A stretch of DNA of 64,000 nt from Acidobacteriota bacterium (GTDB taxonomy: Bacteria > Acidobacteriota > Vicinamibacteria > Vicinamibacterales > UBA2999), in assembly GCA_016871195.1 (NCBI GenBank), contig VFZN01000007.1:1-64000 (forward strand). Direction: 5' to 3'. Within the stretch, counting starts at the first letter, position 1. Each line of letters begins with the position of its first letter. Of this stretch, positions 12,247 through 22,935 are shown in pieces. Below the pieces are notes generated by a model. The model had not been told where the DNA came from. It was given only the letters and a program-made list of their open reading frames with translations, and made no database searches. The position numbers and the translations under genes are program-made.

Positions 12247-12471
12247 ATGTTCGACTCGCTGCTGACGCTGGTGGTCGCGACCCTGTGCGGCGCGGCGGTC
12301 GGGGTCGAGCGTCAGTGGTCGGGGCATGCGACCGGTCCCGATGCCCGTTTCGGCGGAGTGCGCACGTTCACCCTGATCGGTGTCGCCGGCGGCATGGCGG
12401 GAGGCCTGTGGGTGTGGGGTGGTCCGGCCCTGGCGCTGGCGCTGGGCGTGGTGGCGCTGGTGGTGCGCTAA
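12247..12471 (+). pseudogene. Truncated N-terminus of an MgtC/DUF4010-type membrane protein
   Basis: This 74-residue frame begins LLTLVVATLCGAAVGVERQW and continues with GVRTFTLIGVAGGMAGGLW. That is the start of the MgtC/SapB-like domain found in proteins of about 150 to 420 residues. The reading frame stops at 12469-12471, inside what becomes the 3' end of the convergent uspA gene, so everything after the second or third membrane helix is missing. It is best read as a remnant left at the edge of the copper operon. A functional short membrane protein cannot be excluded. It lies 16 bases after the M49-like gene. Confidence 0.6.
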
Positions 12472-12480
12472 GCCACCACC
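12459..12480. terminator. Hairpin at converging gene ends (possible bidirectional terminator)
   Basis: GGTGGTG (12459-12465) pairs perfectly with CACCACC (12474-12480) around an 8-base loop. The loop holds the stop codons of both the MgtC-like fragment (TAA, 12469-12471) and uspA (TAG, reverse of 12468-12470). There is no T-run on either side, so termination strength is uncertain. Confidence 0.4.
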
Positions 12481-12905
12481 GTTGTCGGGACTACCAGAAC
12501 CGGTACGGGGGAGAGTTCGGTCACCCGGCGGCTGGTCGAGCCCAGGAGGAAGCGCTCGGCGCCGCCGAGGCCACGCTTGCCAATCACGATGACGTCGGCG
12601 CCACTGTCGGTGGCCTGCGCGACGATTTCGCTGGCCGCATTGCCCGAGCGAATCGCCAGCGCGGGTGTCGCGACGGGCAGGGCTTCCCGGCCCATGCGGT
12701 CGAGCAGGGCCGACATTTCCTGCTGGGTCTGTGCCGTGAGTGCGGCACCAGCCCCTGCCGCTTCGGCGCCGGCCTTCAGCAGCGGGTCCACCACGGTCAC
12801 CAGCGTCAGGCGCGCCCCGCATGTCCCGGCCAGCCGCATGGCGGCATGCAGGGCGAGTTCCGAGTCAGCCGAAAAGTCGAGCGGGCACAGGATGTGGGTG
12901 AACAC
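12468..12905 (-). CDS. Universal stress protein (UspA family)
   Basis: A 145-residue single-domain Usp protein with a GTG start. It opens FTHILCPLDFSADSELALHAA and ends with the nucleotide-binding loop GKRGLGGAERFLLGSTSRRV followed by SPVPVLVVP. The G-2x-G-9x-G(S/T) pattern suggests the ATP-binding subclass. The start lies 12 bases after the copA stop, so it is the last gene of the copper operon, a common partnership in metal-resistance clusters. A TAGGAT box overlaps the copA stop and could drive uspA alone. Confidence 0.92.
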   Translation of the reverse strand: MFTHILCPLDFSADSELALHAAMRLAGTCGARLTLVTVVDPLLKAGAEAAGAGAALTAQTQQEMSALLDRMGREALPVATPALAIRSGNAASEIVAQATDSGADVIVIGKRGLGGAERFLLGSTSRRVTELSPVPVLVVPTTVVA

Positions 12906-12917
12906 GGTGTCTTCATC

Positions 12918-15149
12918 CTAGCGCAGGTGCCGTAGCCGCAGGCTGTTGGTGACCACGCTGACTGAGCTGAAGGCCATGGCAGCGCTCGCCATCACCGGGC
13001 TCAGCAGCAGGCCCAGCGAGGGATAGAGCAGGCCCGCCGCCACCGGAATACCGATGACGTTGTAGACAAACGCCCAGAACAGGTTCTGCCTCATGGTCGT
13101 CATGGCGGCGTGTGCGAGACGCACCGCGTCGACCAGGGCCCCCAGGTCGCTGCGCATCAGCGTCACGCCGGCGGCCGCCGCCGCTATGTCGGTGCCCGAG
13201 CCCACAGCCACGCCGACATCGGCCCGTGCCAGTGCGGGGGCATCGTTGACGCCGTCGCCGACCATCACCACGCGTCGGCCCTCGCGCTGCATGCGTCGGA
13301 TGGCCTCGAGCTTGTCGCCGGGAAGCAGCCCGGCTTCGACATGATCAATGCCCATCTGCCGGGCCACGGCCTCGGCCGCCGCACGACGGTCGCCGCTCAG
13401 CATGGCGACGGCGAGCCCGCGCTGTCGCAGTGCCGCGATGGCCGCTGCGGCCGTCGGGCGCACCGTGTCGGCCAGAGCAATGACCCCTGCGGGCTTGCGG
13501 TCGATGGCCACACAGACGCATGTCTGGCCTTCGCGCGCCGCGTCGTCGGCCAGCGCCTGCAGGGCCTCGACGGCGACGCCCTCATCGGCCAGCATGGTGG
13601 CCGTGCCCACCAGCACATGACGCAGACCCACCGTGCCCCGCGCGCCCCGGCCCGCCACCAGCGAGACCATCGACACACTGGCCGCGGGAATCTGCAGCGA
13701 TTCCGCATGCCGCACGATCGCCGCGGCGAGGGGATGCTCCGAGCGCCGCTCGAGTGCGGCGGCCACCTTGAGCATTTGTGCGGCATCCACGCCCGGCATC
13801 GGCGCCACCGCCACCACGGCGGGATGTCCCACGGTGAGGGTGCCGGTCTTGTCAAAGACGATGACATCGGCCGAGGCGAGGCGCTCGAGCGGTTCGCCGC
13901 CCTTGATGAGCACGCCCATCGTGGCCCCGCGTCCCGTCGCGACCATCACCGCAGTGGGCACGGCCAGCCCCATCGCGCAGGGGCAGGCAATGACCAGCAC
14001 CGACACTGCGGGCATGAGCGCGCGGGCCCATGACGGCGAGTCGGGCAGCCACCACCACGCAGCCAGCGTGAGCGCGGCGATCGCGAGGACGACCGGCACG
14101 AACACGGCCGCGATGCGGTCGGCCAGCCGCTGAATGGGCGCCTGCGATGCCTGGGCCTCGCGCATCATGCGCAGCACCTGCGCGAGCGTGCTGGCCTCGC
14201 CCACGGTCGTGGCTTCGAGTTCGAAGGCACCGGTGTGATTGATCGTGGCGCCCACCAGCCGATCGCCGGGCCCCTTGTCGACCGGCAGCGATTCGCCGGT
14301 CAGCATCGATTCGTCGACGGCTCCGGTGCCGGTGCGCACGCGTCCATCCACCGGAATGCGCTCGCCGGGCCGCACAATGACGAGATCGCCTGTGCGGACA
14401 TCATCGACCGGGATGTCTTCCTCGAGCAGACCGCGCCGCACGCGAGCGTGTGAGGGACGCAGATGAGCGAGCTGCCGGAGGGCAGAGAGCGTCTGCGCCT
14501 TGGCGCGCGCCTCGAGGGCGTGTCCCAGCGACAGCAGCCCGAGGATGAACACCACCGCTTCGAAATACACCGGCGGCGTGCCGGCCGCCGTGGCCATGGC
14601 GTGAGGTTGCAGAGTGGCGGCCACTGACGTGAGATACGCCGCACCTGTGCCGAGTGCGACGAGCACATTCATGTCGCTGGTGCCGTGGCGCAGGGCTCCG
14701 GCAGCCCGGACGTAGAACTGGCGACCGGCCGAGGTCATGACGCCGGTGGTCATCACCAGCAGAGTCCACAGGCGCCACGGCTCCGCGTGTGCGCCGTCGT
14801 GCATGAGCGGCATGGAGAGCCACATGGCCACCGCTCCGGCGAGCAGGCTGCCTGCGGAACGGATCATCCAGGCCCGCGACTCGGCATGCTGCGCGGCTTC
14901 GCGTTCAGCGTCCTCCGCCAGGGCATCGGCCTGGGTGATCGGCACATGCGACCCGTAGCCGCTCGCCGTGATGGCCTCGACTAGCTGGCCCGCGCTGACG
15001 AGCGACGGGTCGTAGTGGACCGTGGCCGAGCCCATCATCAGGTTGACCGTCGCCTGCTGGACGCCGGCGGTGCCAGCCAGGGCGCGCTGCACGTGCGCCT
15101 GGCACGAGGCGCAGGTCATGCCCTCGACCGGCAGCGTGATTTCCGTCAT
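12918..15149 (-). CDS. copA: Copper-translocating P1B-type ATPase
   Basis: Exports Cu(I) from the cytoplasm across the inner membrane. It has 743 residues. The N-terminal heavy-metal domain carries GMTCASC (Cys13, Cys16). Several membrane helices follow, then an actuator domain with [11 protein letters not shown], the intramembrane metal motif CPC (Cys389, Cys391), the phosphorylated Asp433 in DKTGTLT, the nucleotide-domain SEHPLA motif and the hinge [12 protein letters not shown]. The last helices contain [11 protein letters not shown] and [15 protein letters not shown], typical of Cu(I) pumps. It overlaps the TolC-like gene by 4 bases, so the two are translationally coupled. Confidence 0.97.
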   Translation of the reverse strand: MTEITLPVEGMTCASCQAHVQRALAGTAGVQQATVNLMMGSATVHYDPSLVSAGQLVEAITASGYGSHVPITQADALAEDAEREAAQHAESRAWMIRSAGSLLAGAVAMWLSMPLMHDGAHAEPWRLWTLLVMTTGVMTSAGRQFYVRAAGALRHGTSDMNVLVALGTGAAYLTSVAATLQPHAMATAAGTPPVYFEAVVFILGLLSLGHALEARAKAQTLSALRQLAHLRPSHARVRRGLLEEDIPVDDVRTGDLVIVRPGERIPVDGRVRTGTGAVDESMLTGESLPVDKGPGDRLVGATINHTGAFELEATTVGEASTLAQVLRMMREAQASQAPIQRLADRIAAVFVPVVLAIAALTLAAWWWLPDSPSWARALMPAVSVLVIACPCAMGLAVPTAVMVATGRGATMGVLIKGGEPLERLASADVIVFDKTGTLTVGHPAVVAVAPMPGVDAAQMLKVAAALERRSEHPLAAAIVRHAESLQIPAASVSMVSLVAGRGARGTVGLRHVLVGTATMLADEGVAVEALQALADDAAREGQTCVCVAIDRKPAGVIALADTVRPTAAAAIAALRQRGLAVAMLSGDRRAAAEAVARQMGIDHVEAGLLPGDKLEAIRRMQREGRRVVMVGDGVNDAPALARADVGVAVGSGTDIAAAAAGVTLMRSDLGALVDAVRLAHAAMTTMRQNLFWAFVYNVIGIPVAAGLLYPSLGLLLSPVMASAAMAFSSVSVVTNSLRLRHLR

Positions 15150-16411
15150 GGTGCCTCTGCCTCATCCTCATCGATCAGCAGCATCAGGCGCAAGGCGGCG
15201 AGTCGCAGAGTCTCGACGGCATCGACATACATCTCGCTCGTCTGGAACAGCGCCCGCTGCGAGAACAGCACCTGCGGATAGGACGCGGCCATCGCCCGAT
15301 AGCGGTCGAGATAGAGGCGATAGGCCTGTTCGGATTTCGGCAGCAGGTCGCGTTCGAGCGCCTGCACCTGCCGCTGCGCCGTGGCGTATCGTTCATAGTG
15401 CATCGCGAACCGGTCGGTCAGCCGCAACTCGAGTGCCGCGACCTGTGCGCGCTGCGCCGCCACGCGCGACGCGGCCGCCGCGACGCCGGCGGTGTTCCGG
15501 TTCCACAGCGGCACGGTGAGCCCGGTGCGTGCGGACCACGTCCAGAGTTCGGAGGGACCGAGCCGGTCGGGTTCCTGGATGAATCCGGCCGACAGGGACA
15601 GCATCGGTGCCTGCACCCGCCGTTCGGCCTCGCGCTGCCGTTCAGCGGCGATGACCGCGGCGCGCGCGACCTGCAGATCGGGGGCCTCGGCCAGCGCCTG
15701 TTGCAGCGCGGCATCGCGTCCCTCCGGCAGTGCCAGCGACAGGCCGTCGCTGCTGATCGGCTGGCGCGGCAGCGTGGGCTGCCCGGCACTCACCCCAAGG
15801 CGCAGCCAGTCACGCGAGAGGCGATTGTCGGCTTCCACCAGACTCAAGGCTGCGGAGGTCGCCTCGATTTCCGCCGCCAGCACGTCGGGCCGGTCGGCGG
15901 CTCCCGTGTTGAACAGCTGTTCCGTCACCGTGACGGCCTGGCGGGCCAGCTCTGCCAGTCGCGCCCGAACGGTCCGACGCTGTTCAGCGGCCAGCACGTG
16001 CACGTAGGCGGTCCGCACATCGAGGGAGATCTGACGCCGCACACGGTCAACACGGCGAGTGGCGACATCGGCCTCCGCGCGCACAGCCGATGCCCGTCGC
16101 GCGTACTGACCGCTGACCGGGAACTGCTGGCCCACCTGCAGACCCGAGACTGTGGCCTGTCGTTGGCGGCCCAGCCCTTCGACCGTAGACTCGACGACCG
16201 GGTTATCCCATCGACCGGCCTGCGTGCCCGCCGAGGCGGCGGCACGGGCCGAGGCCGCTGCCGCCTGTATGGCGGGGTGCGACTCGAGGGCCTGGGCCTC
16301 GAGTTGAGCCAGGGTGAGCGAGGGGCCGGCCGATTGCGCCAGCACGGCCGAAGCCCAGGTGCACAGGCCCAGCAGTGCGACCGCGCGAAGGAGATGAGGT
16401 CTGGCGCTCAT
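15146..16411 (-). CDS. TolC-family outer membrane efflux protein
   Basis: A 421-residue outer-membrane factor with a signal peptide (residues 1-25, ending SAVLAQ). It shows the two-fold repeat of TolC proteins: [22 protein letters not shown] near the N-terminus and a second long coiled region containing [10 protein letters not shown] and [13 protein letters not shown]. Proteins of this type (CusC/CzcC-like) form trimeric outer-membrane channels. Here no periplasmic adaptor or RND pump is encoded nearby; the partners in the operon are a multicopper oxidase and a P-type ATPase. It overlaps both neighbours by 4 bases. Confidence 0.9.
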   Translation of the reverse strand: MSARPHLLRAVALLGLCTWASAVLAQSAGPSLTLAQLEAQALESHPAIQAAAASARAAASAGTQAGRWDNPVVESTVEGLGRQRQATVSGLQVGQQFPVSGQYARRASAVRAEADVATRRVDRVRRQISLDVRTAYVHVLAAEQRRTVRARLAELARQAVTVTEQLFNTGAADRPDVLAAEIEATSAALSLVEADNRLSRDWLRLGVSAGQPTLPRQPISSDGLSLALPEGRDAALQQALAEAPDLQVARAAVIAAERQREAERRVQAPMLSLSAGFIQEPDRLGPSELWTWSARTGLTVPLWNRNTAGVAAAASRVAAQRAQVAALELRLTDRFAMHYERYATAQRQVQALERDLLPKSEQAYRLYLDRYRAMAASYPQVLFSQRALFQTSEMYVDAVETLRLAALRLMLLIDEDEAEAP

Positions 16412-17961
16412 CGGCTGCCCCCGGCCTGCGCGGCCTTTCGGGCCATGATGCGGTCATAGTCGGCGGGTGGCAGGACGCGAATGAGCGTCATCATGCCCAT
16501 CATCGACCCGGTCCAGCCGGGGCGCAGTCCGTCGCACTCGGGCTTGCTGGCATAGAGCTCGTCGGCCACCATCCACATGTCCTGCGGATACCCCTTCACA
16601 GCCCAGGCCTCGGGTGCCGAGGCGCCAATGTGCATGCTGTGGTCGACAGGAGGAGGCTGCGAGGGGACCGCGGCGTCGGGCGTCATCATGTGGCTCGAGT
16701 GATCGACGTGCGTGCCATGGTCGAGCGGCGCATTGGTGACGGCCTGCTCGATGTTGCCCGCGCCGAGGGTGCGGCCCATGCTCGGACCGAGGTGGTCGGC
16801 CAGGGCGTGGCCCTGTGTGAGGATGCCCATGCCCTCGTCCATACCGATGCCCGTCGGCATGCCCGGGCGTGACACCGAGAGGGGGCCGACCATCGACACC
16901 ATCTGGTTCATCATGTGGTGCGGCAGGTGACAGTGCACCATCCAGTCGCCGGGATACACCGCGTCAAACTCGATCTCACGGGCCTGGGCCACGCCGACAA
17001 TGACGGTGTTGCCCGGCATCCATGCGGCGCGGGGAATGCGTCCGCCCTCGGTGCCTGTGACGTGGAAGGTGTGGCCGTGCAGGTGAATCGGATGGTGATC
17101 CATCGAGAGGTTTACGAGGCGCAGGCGGATGCGTTCGCCGAGTCGCGCCACGATGGGGGTGGTCGCGGGACCTGCCTTCCCATTGATGGTCAGCCAGTTG
17201 AATTCCATGGCCAGCGTGTTCGGGACCGTGTTGTTGGGCAGGATGGCCCAGCCCTGGAAGATCATGCCGACGTCCCGGTGCACGCGCGGTTCGTGTGCGG
17301 TGACGGGATGGCTGATGAGCAGCCCGATCAGGCCCATCAGTTCCTGCATCGGGAAGTGCGAGTGATAGAAAAACGTGCCGACCTGATGCATCGTGAATTC
17401 GTAGGCGCGCTGCTCGCCGGGCTGCAGCGCCTCCGAGGCGAGGCCGGGCACGCCGTCGACATCCGGGGGCACTTCGAGGCCGTGCCAGTGCATCGCAAAG
17501 AGCTCGGGCAACCGGTTCTCGACGATGATGCGCACGCGGTCGCCCTGCGTCACTTCGATCGTGGGCCCGGGCATCGAGCCGTTGAAGCCCCACGCATCGA
17601 CGGGGCGACCCGGGACGAATTCGGTCTTCACCGGTTCGGCGCGGAGATGAAACACCTTGACGCCGTCTTCCTCGCGGGCTGTCAGAAGAGGGACGTCCGG
17701 GGTCTCCATGCGGATGGGCGTCGGACCCGGCGGTGGCAGCATCGGGGCATGGCTCCAGCGGCCTGACGAGACCGTGGTTGTCTCACTGGTCGCGGCCGGC
17801 ATGTGGTGGCCGGCATGCGGGTCGGCTGTGGGTGGCACGGCGACCTGCGGAGCTGGGGCGGGATGCGCGTGCTGGGCTGAAGCTTGGGCGACGGCAGACG
17901 CAGACGCGACGCTGGCACCCGCCAGCGCGCCGCGCAGAAAACGACGTCGGGATAAGGACAT
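16408..17961 (-). CDS. Multicopper oxidase, Tat-exported, with Met/His-rich regions
   Basis: A 517-residue oxidase, probably oxidising Cu(I) to Cu(II) in the periplasm. The start at 17961 gives a twin-arginine signal (MSLSRRRFLRG); an upstream in-frame ATG at 17991 would bury it. Copper ligands appear in the standard order: HWHG, HSHF, HPIHLHGH and HCHLPHH. His/Met-rich stretches follow the signal peptide (HAGHHM) and make up much of the C-terminal part, including GIGMDEGMG, HSSHMM and TGSMMGMMTLIRVLPPADYD. That C-terminal extension lies after the last copper motif, where most CueO-like enzymes end. It is the second gene of the copper operon. Confidence 0.95.
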   Translation of the reverse strand: MSLSRRRFLRGALAGASVASASAVAQASAQHAHPAPAPQVAVPPTADPHAGHHMPAATSETTTVSSGRWSHAPMLPPPGPTPIRMETPDVPLLTAREEDGVKVFHLRAEPVKTEFVPGRPVDAWGFNGSMPGPTIEVTQGDRVRIIVENRLPELFAMHWHGLEVPPDVDGVPGLASEALQPGEQRAYEFTMHQVGTFFYHSHFPMQELMGLIGLLISHPVTAHEPRVHRDVGMIFQGWAILPNNTVPNTLAMEFNWLTINGKAGPATTPIVARLGERIRLRLVNLSMDHHPIHLHGHTFHVTGTEGGRIPRAAWMPGNTVIVGVAQAREIEFDAVYPGDWMVHCHLPHHMMNQMVSMVGPLSVSRPGMPTGIGMDEGMGILTQGHALADHLGPSMGRTLGAGNIEQAVTNAPLDHGTHVDHSSHMMTPDAAVPSQPPPVDHSMHIGASAPEAWAVKGYPQDMWMVADELYASKPECDGLRPGWTGSMMGMMTLIRVLPPADYDRIMARKAAQAGGSR

Positions 17962-17970
17962 GACACACTC

Positions 17971-17980
17971 CGGAATTCCG
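17971..17980. repeat. Perfect 10-base palindrome upstream of the multicopper oxidase gene
   Basis: CGGAATTCCG sits 9 bases upstream of the oxidase start codon, in the 66-base gap after the first gene of the operon. It could be an operator, or it could be chance. No copper-sensing regulator gene is present in the cluster. Confidence 0.25.
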
Positions 17981-18027
17981 AAACAGAACACAGCCGCACG
18001 AACACGGCACCGATCGGACGGAGCGGT

Positions 18028-18462
18028 CTAGAGTCTGAGGGCGAGCGGGCGGGGAAATGAAACTAGTGGAGGTGCCGGCCCTGTCCCGGCCATCGCGGCT
18101 TGGCGGAGGCCCGCGTGAAATGACGTGGAGGCCGTGTCGACGCGATTGACGGCGACGGGAGCCTGCGGTCCCTTCGGCACAGACGTCAGCACCGCGGTCG
18201 CGAGCGCCTCGCAGTGTGCCGACGGACCTGCGGTGAGCGACGGAACTCTCAGACCCTCAATCACGGTGGTCGGCGCAGCGTCGGCCTGAGCCAGGTTCAG
18301 GCAGTGGTCGTGCTCGGATGATGGGGTCTCGATGAGCGCCGTCGTCTCTTCGGCGTGGTGGGCCGACGCGCACCAGACGTCGCACCACGGGGCGACCGCC
18401 GGGAGCGCGGCGACCAGCACGGCGGCCAACGCCGGGCGACGGATGAACGAACTACGCACCAT
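18028..18462 (-). CDS. Exported Cys/His-rich protein heading the copper operon
   Basis: A 144-residue protein of no family I recognise. The start at 18462 (MVRSSFIRRPALAAVLVAAL) gives a clear signal peptide. Just after it come WCDVWCASAHHAEE and then SSEHDHCLNL, a pattern of four Cys and several His that could bind copper. The C-terminal half is Ala/Pro-rich with little predicted structure. It is the first gene of the copper operon, 66 bases ahead of the multicopper oxidase, so a periplasmic copper chaperone or sensor role is plausible but inferred. Its start lies inside the 3' end of the broken acyl-CoA synthetase gene, with an 11-base overlap. Confidence 0.65.
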   Translation of the reverse strand: MVRSSFIRRPALAAVLVAALPAVAPWCDVWCASAHHAEETTALIETPSSEHDHCLNLAQADAAPTTVIEGLRVPSLTAGPSAHCEALATAVLTSVPKGPQAPVAVNRVDTASTSFHAGLRQAAMAGTGPAPPLVSFPRPLALRL

Positions 18463-20560
18463 CAGCTGGCAGTGTAACACGCGCATCGGCGGCGGCGGTC
18501 AGTGACCCGATCGGAGCTGCGATGAGCGGGTTGATGTCGACCTCGGCAATCGCCGGGCAGGCGACCATCAGCGCTTCGAGACGCCGGAGGATGTCTTCGA
18601 GGGCGGCGAGGTCGGTCTTGGGCCTCCCGCGGGCACCGTCGAGCAGGGGGAAGGCCCTGAGCCGACGCAGCCTGGCCTGAATGTCGCTGCGACGCAGGGG
18701 ATGCACGCCGAGGCTGACATCCTTGAACACTTCGACGAACACACCTCCGAGGCCGCACATCACCAGTGGCCCGAACCGCCCGTCACGCACCGCACCCGCG
18801 ATGACTTCGACACCAGCGGGCGCCTGCTGTTGCAGCACCACCGTTGCTGCAGGATCGACACGGCGCGCCCGCTCGAGCAGGGCCACCACCGCGGCGCTGA
18901 CGGCCTCGGGCGAGTGGAGTCCCAGTAGCACGCCGCCGACATCAGACTTGTGCACGATGACCGCCGAGCTGATCTTGGCGACGGCCGGAAGGCGCAACCC
19001 GGTCAGCGCCGCAGGCACCTCGTCCACCGACGCCACTTCGCGCCACGGCCACACGGGAATGCCGGCCCACTCAAGGACACGCTGGGCGTCGGCCAGCGTC
19101 ATCTGCCGACGCTGCTGGCGCGTGAGTGTGTCGCAGAGCGCGGTGATGGCAGCCCAGTCGCCCTCGGGCAGCGGCGCTGGGGGATCGACCGGGCGCTGTC
19201 GCGCGGTCCGATACCGCACCATCACCGACAAGGCCCGCGCCGCGTCTTCCCCGAACGTATACACCGGCAGACCGGCTTCCCTGAGCCGCGTCACCCCAGA
19301 GCCCTCGGTCATCGTGCGCATGAAGCAGACCAGCACGGGCTTCGTCAGGCCTCGCGTCGCCGCGATGATGGCGTCGGCCACTGGCGCCGGCTGGTTCGTC
19401 TCCAGCGCCGTGAAGATGACGATGAGCGCATCGACGCCGGGGTCGGCTGCCACCTGAGTGACTACGGCCTCGTATTGAGGCGCCTGTGCCGAGGCAATCA
19501 TGTCGATGGGATTGCGCACGCTCGCTTCCGGCGGCAGCAGCGCGCGCAGGGACGTGGTGGTCTCGTTCGTCAGGGTCGCGATCTGCAGGCCGCAGGCCAC
19601 GGCCGTGTCCGTGGCCAGAATGGCCGGGCCACCCGCATTCGTGATGACCGCAACGCGAGGGCCTGACGGCAGGGGCTGCGTGGCCAGCGCGCTGGCGTAG
19701 ACGACGCACTCTTCGACGGTGTCGGCGCGAATCACGCCGCTCTGCGCCAGCAGCGCATCGACAGCGCCGTCTGACCCGGCCAGGGCCCCGGTGTGCGAGG
19801 CGGCCGCTCGTGCCCCTGCGGCGCTGCGCCCGGCCTTCACCGCAATCACCGGCGTGTGTCGGGTCACACGCGCCGCGACGTCGAGAAACTTCTGCGGGTG
19901 CCCGAAGCTTTCCATGTAAAGCAGGACCACGCGCGTGGCCGAATCGTCGCCTCACTCGGCCAGCAGGTCGTTGCTCGACACGTCGGCCTTGTTCCCGAGC
20001 GAGACGAACATCGACAGGCCCAGGCCCCGCTCGTGCAGCAGGGCCAGCATGGCCTCGCCGACGGCACCCGACTGCGAGGCGAAGGCGATGGGGCCTGTGG
20101 CAGGGAGGCTGGCCGAAAACGAGGCCTGCAGGCGCACATCGTCGGCCATGTTCATGATGCCCATGCAGTTGGGGCCGACGAGCCTGATGCCGCACGCGCG
20201 CGCGACCTGCAGCACGTCATCTTCGAGGGCACGGCCCTCGGGTCCCGCTTCGCGGTAGCCAGCGGTGATGAGCACCGCCGCGCCGATGCGTGCGCGGCTG
20301 CAGGCGCGCAGGGTCTCGATGACGGCCGGGCGAGGCACCGCGATGATGGCCAGGTCGACCGGTGAAGGCAGGGCGTCGACCGAGGGTTAGCAGGTCAGCC
20401 CCTGCAGCTGTTCCACACGCGGATTGACCGGGTAGATGGTCCCCCGGAAGCCGGCGCGAATCAGGTTGTGAAGAATGGCGCCGCCAATCGCATAGCGGTC
20501 GCGGGAGGCGCCGACCAGGGCGACGGCTCGGGGACGGAAGAGCCGGTCGAGTGCGCCCAT
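18452..20560 (-). pseudogene. Acyl/acetyl-CoA synthetase (ADP-forming) with two in-frame stop codons
   Basis: A single uninterrupted frame of 702 codons encodes the fused form of ADP-forming acyl-CoA synthetase. Its parts are a CoA-binding domain (GASRDRYAIGG), ligase domains (SQSGAVGEAM, and the active-site His in ASHTGALAG) and an ATP-grasp domain (KISSAVIVHKSDVGGVLLGL). It is broken twice: a TAA at 20387-20389 after GLTC, where Tyr or similar is expected, and a TGA at 19952-19954 after DLLAE, where Trp is likely. The frame is the same on both sides of each stop and all other motifs are intact. This points to recent inactivation or to base errors in the assembly. The two different stops argue against recoding. 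It overlaps the zinc-ribbon gene by one base. Confidence 0.85.
18471..18476 (-). promoter_or_regulatory. Candidate -10 box of the copper operon, leaderless
   Basis: TACACT on the minus strand ends 8 bases before the ATG at 18462. It lies within the last codons of the upstream pseudogene, giving the operon its own promoter. Confidence 0.4.
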
Positions 20561-20784
20561 CAGTGCACGCGGCACGCCCCCGGGCCGTCGGGGTGACCGC
20601 ACGAGCCGCAGGGAGCCGCGGCGGCCATCGCCGTCCGGGCCGAGGGCGCGCTGACGGCAAAGACCGAGAGCTGCTTGGCCAGCTGCTCGCTGTCGCACGA
20701 CGGACACGCCAGACGCGTGCGTTCGCGCACCAGCAGCTCGAAGTGATGACCGCACGACTGGCACGCGTATTCGAACATCGGCAT
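20560..20784 (-). CDS. FmdB-type zinc-ribbon protein
   Basis: A 74-residue protein beginning [19 protein letters not shown], with a second CPSC pair about 20 residues on. This is the CxxC...CxxC zinc ribbon of the FmdB family. The tail adds a further [13 protein letters not shown], a common C-terminal variant. FmdB was named as a putative regulator of formamidase genes, and most members have no proven role. The stop overlaps the start of the acyl-CoA synthetase pseudogene (TGATG). A TATTCT box lies 6 bases upstream, and GAAGG within the spacer could act as a Shine-Dalgarno if transcripts start further upstream. Confidence 0.88.
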   Translation of the reverse strand: MPMFEYACQSCGHHFELLVRERTRLACPSCDSEQLAKQLSVFAVSAPSARTAMAAAAPCGSCGHPDGPGACRVH

Positions 20785-20790
20785 GCCTTC

Positions 20791-20796
20791 AGAATA
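20791..20796 (-). promoter_or_regulatory. Candidate -10 box of the zinc-ribbon gene, leaderless
   Basis: TATTCT on the minus strand, 6 bases before the ATG at 20784. Confidence 0.45.
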
Positions 20797-20815
20797 GCGC
20801 AGGCGCCGTGGGCGG

Positions 20816-20821
20816 TATACT
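20816..20821 (+). promoter_or_regulatory. Candidate -10 box of typA, leaderless
   Basis: TATACT, then a run of six G, then the ATG at 20828. The spacing is 6 bases. The divergent zinc-ribbon gene has its own box 20 bases away on the other strand. Confidence 0.5.
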
Positions 20822-20827
20822 GGGGGG

Positions 20828-22669
<1,842 letters not shown>

Positions 22670-22845
22670 GCGTCCCGGGGCGGAGGCCGCGGGGAACCTG
22701 GGCCGGCCCGCGGACGGGCGCCCTGGGGCAGCGGGTCCGCCCCCTTGAACCGGAGAGCCTGGGCCCCGTCGATGCGGGGGGCGTCGCCCGGGGATGGCCC
22801 ACGGCTGGTCAGGGTTTACATGTTCGCAACCCTCCACAATATGTA

Positions 22846-22874
22846 GTGACTCCAGCCCCAGTCTCCGCTACACT
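22846..22874 (+). promoter_or_regulatory. Promoter of the SWIB/H1-like gene
   Basis: GTGACT (22846-22851, 4 of 6 matches to the -35 consensus), a 17-base spacer and TACACT (22869-22874). This would give a leader of about 55 bases, unlike the leaderless starts elsewhere in the window. Confidence 0.55.
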
Positions 22875-22900
22875 CAGTTACCACCCATCGGGGGTCTAAC

Positions 22901-22923
22901 GACGCCAACTCTCGTCTGGCGTC
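22901..22923 (+). promoter_or_regulatory. Hairpin in the 5' leader of the SWIB gene, next to the ribosome binding site
   Basis: GACGCCA (22901-22907) pairs with TGGCGTC (22917-22923) around a 9-base loop. It ends one base before a strong Shine-Dalgarno (AAGGAGA, 22925-22931). It may stabilise the message or tune access to the ribosome binding site. Confidence 0.45.
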
Positions 22924-22935
22924 CAAGGAGAAGAG

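Larger units (their letters stand above)
22670..22935 (+). other. Intergenic region between typA and the SWIB gene
   Basis: I see no gene here. The first 130 bases are extremely GC-rich with palindromes GGGCCGGCCC (22700-22709) and GGGCGCCC (22716-22723) that may fold after typA but lack a T-run. The second half is less GC-rich and holds the SWIB promoter. TACAT at 22817-22821 and ATGTA at 22841-22845 form inverted arms that could be an operator, on weak evidence. Confidence 0.5.

Noticed and set aside
19952-20389. Recoding (selenocysteine or read-through) of the stops in the acyl-CoA synthetase
   Set aside because: The two stops are different (TGA and TAA), neither lies at a catalytic position, and no downstream selenocysteine-type structure or selenoprotein context is visible.
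22670-22935. Riboswitch or small RNA in the typA-SWIB gap
   Set aside because: The region is only GC-rich palindromes plus a promoter and a short leader hairpin; I could match it to no known riboswitch core.
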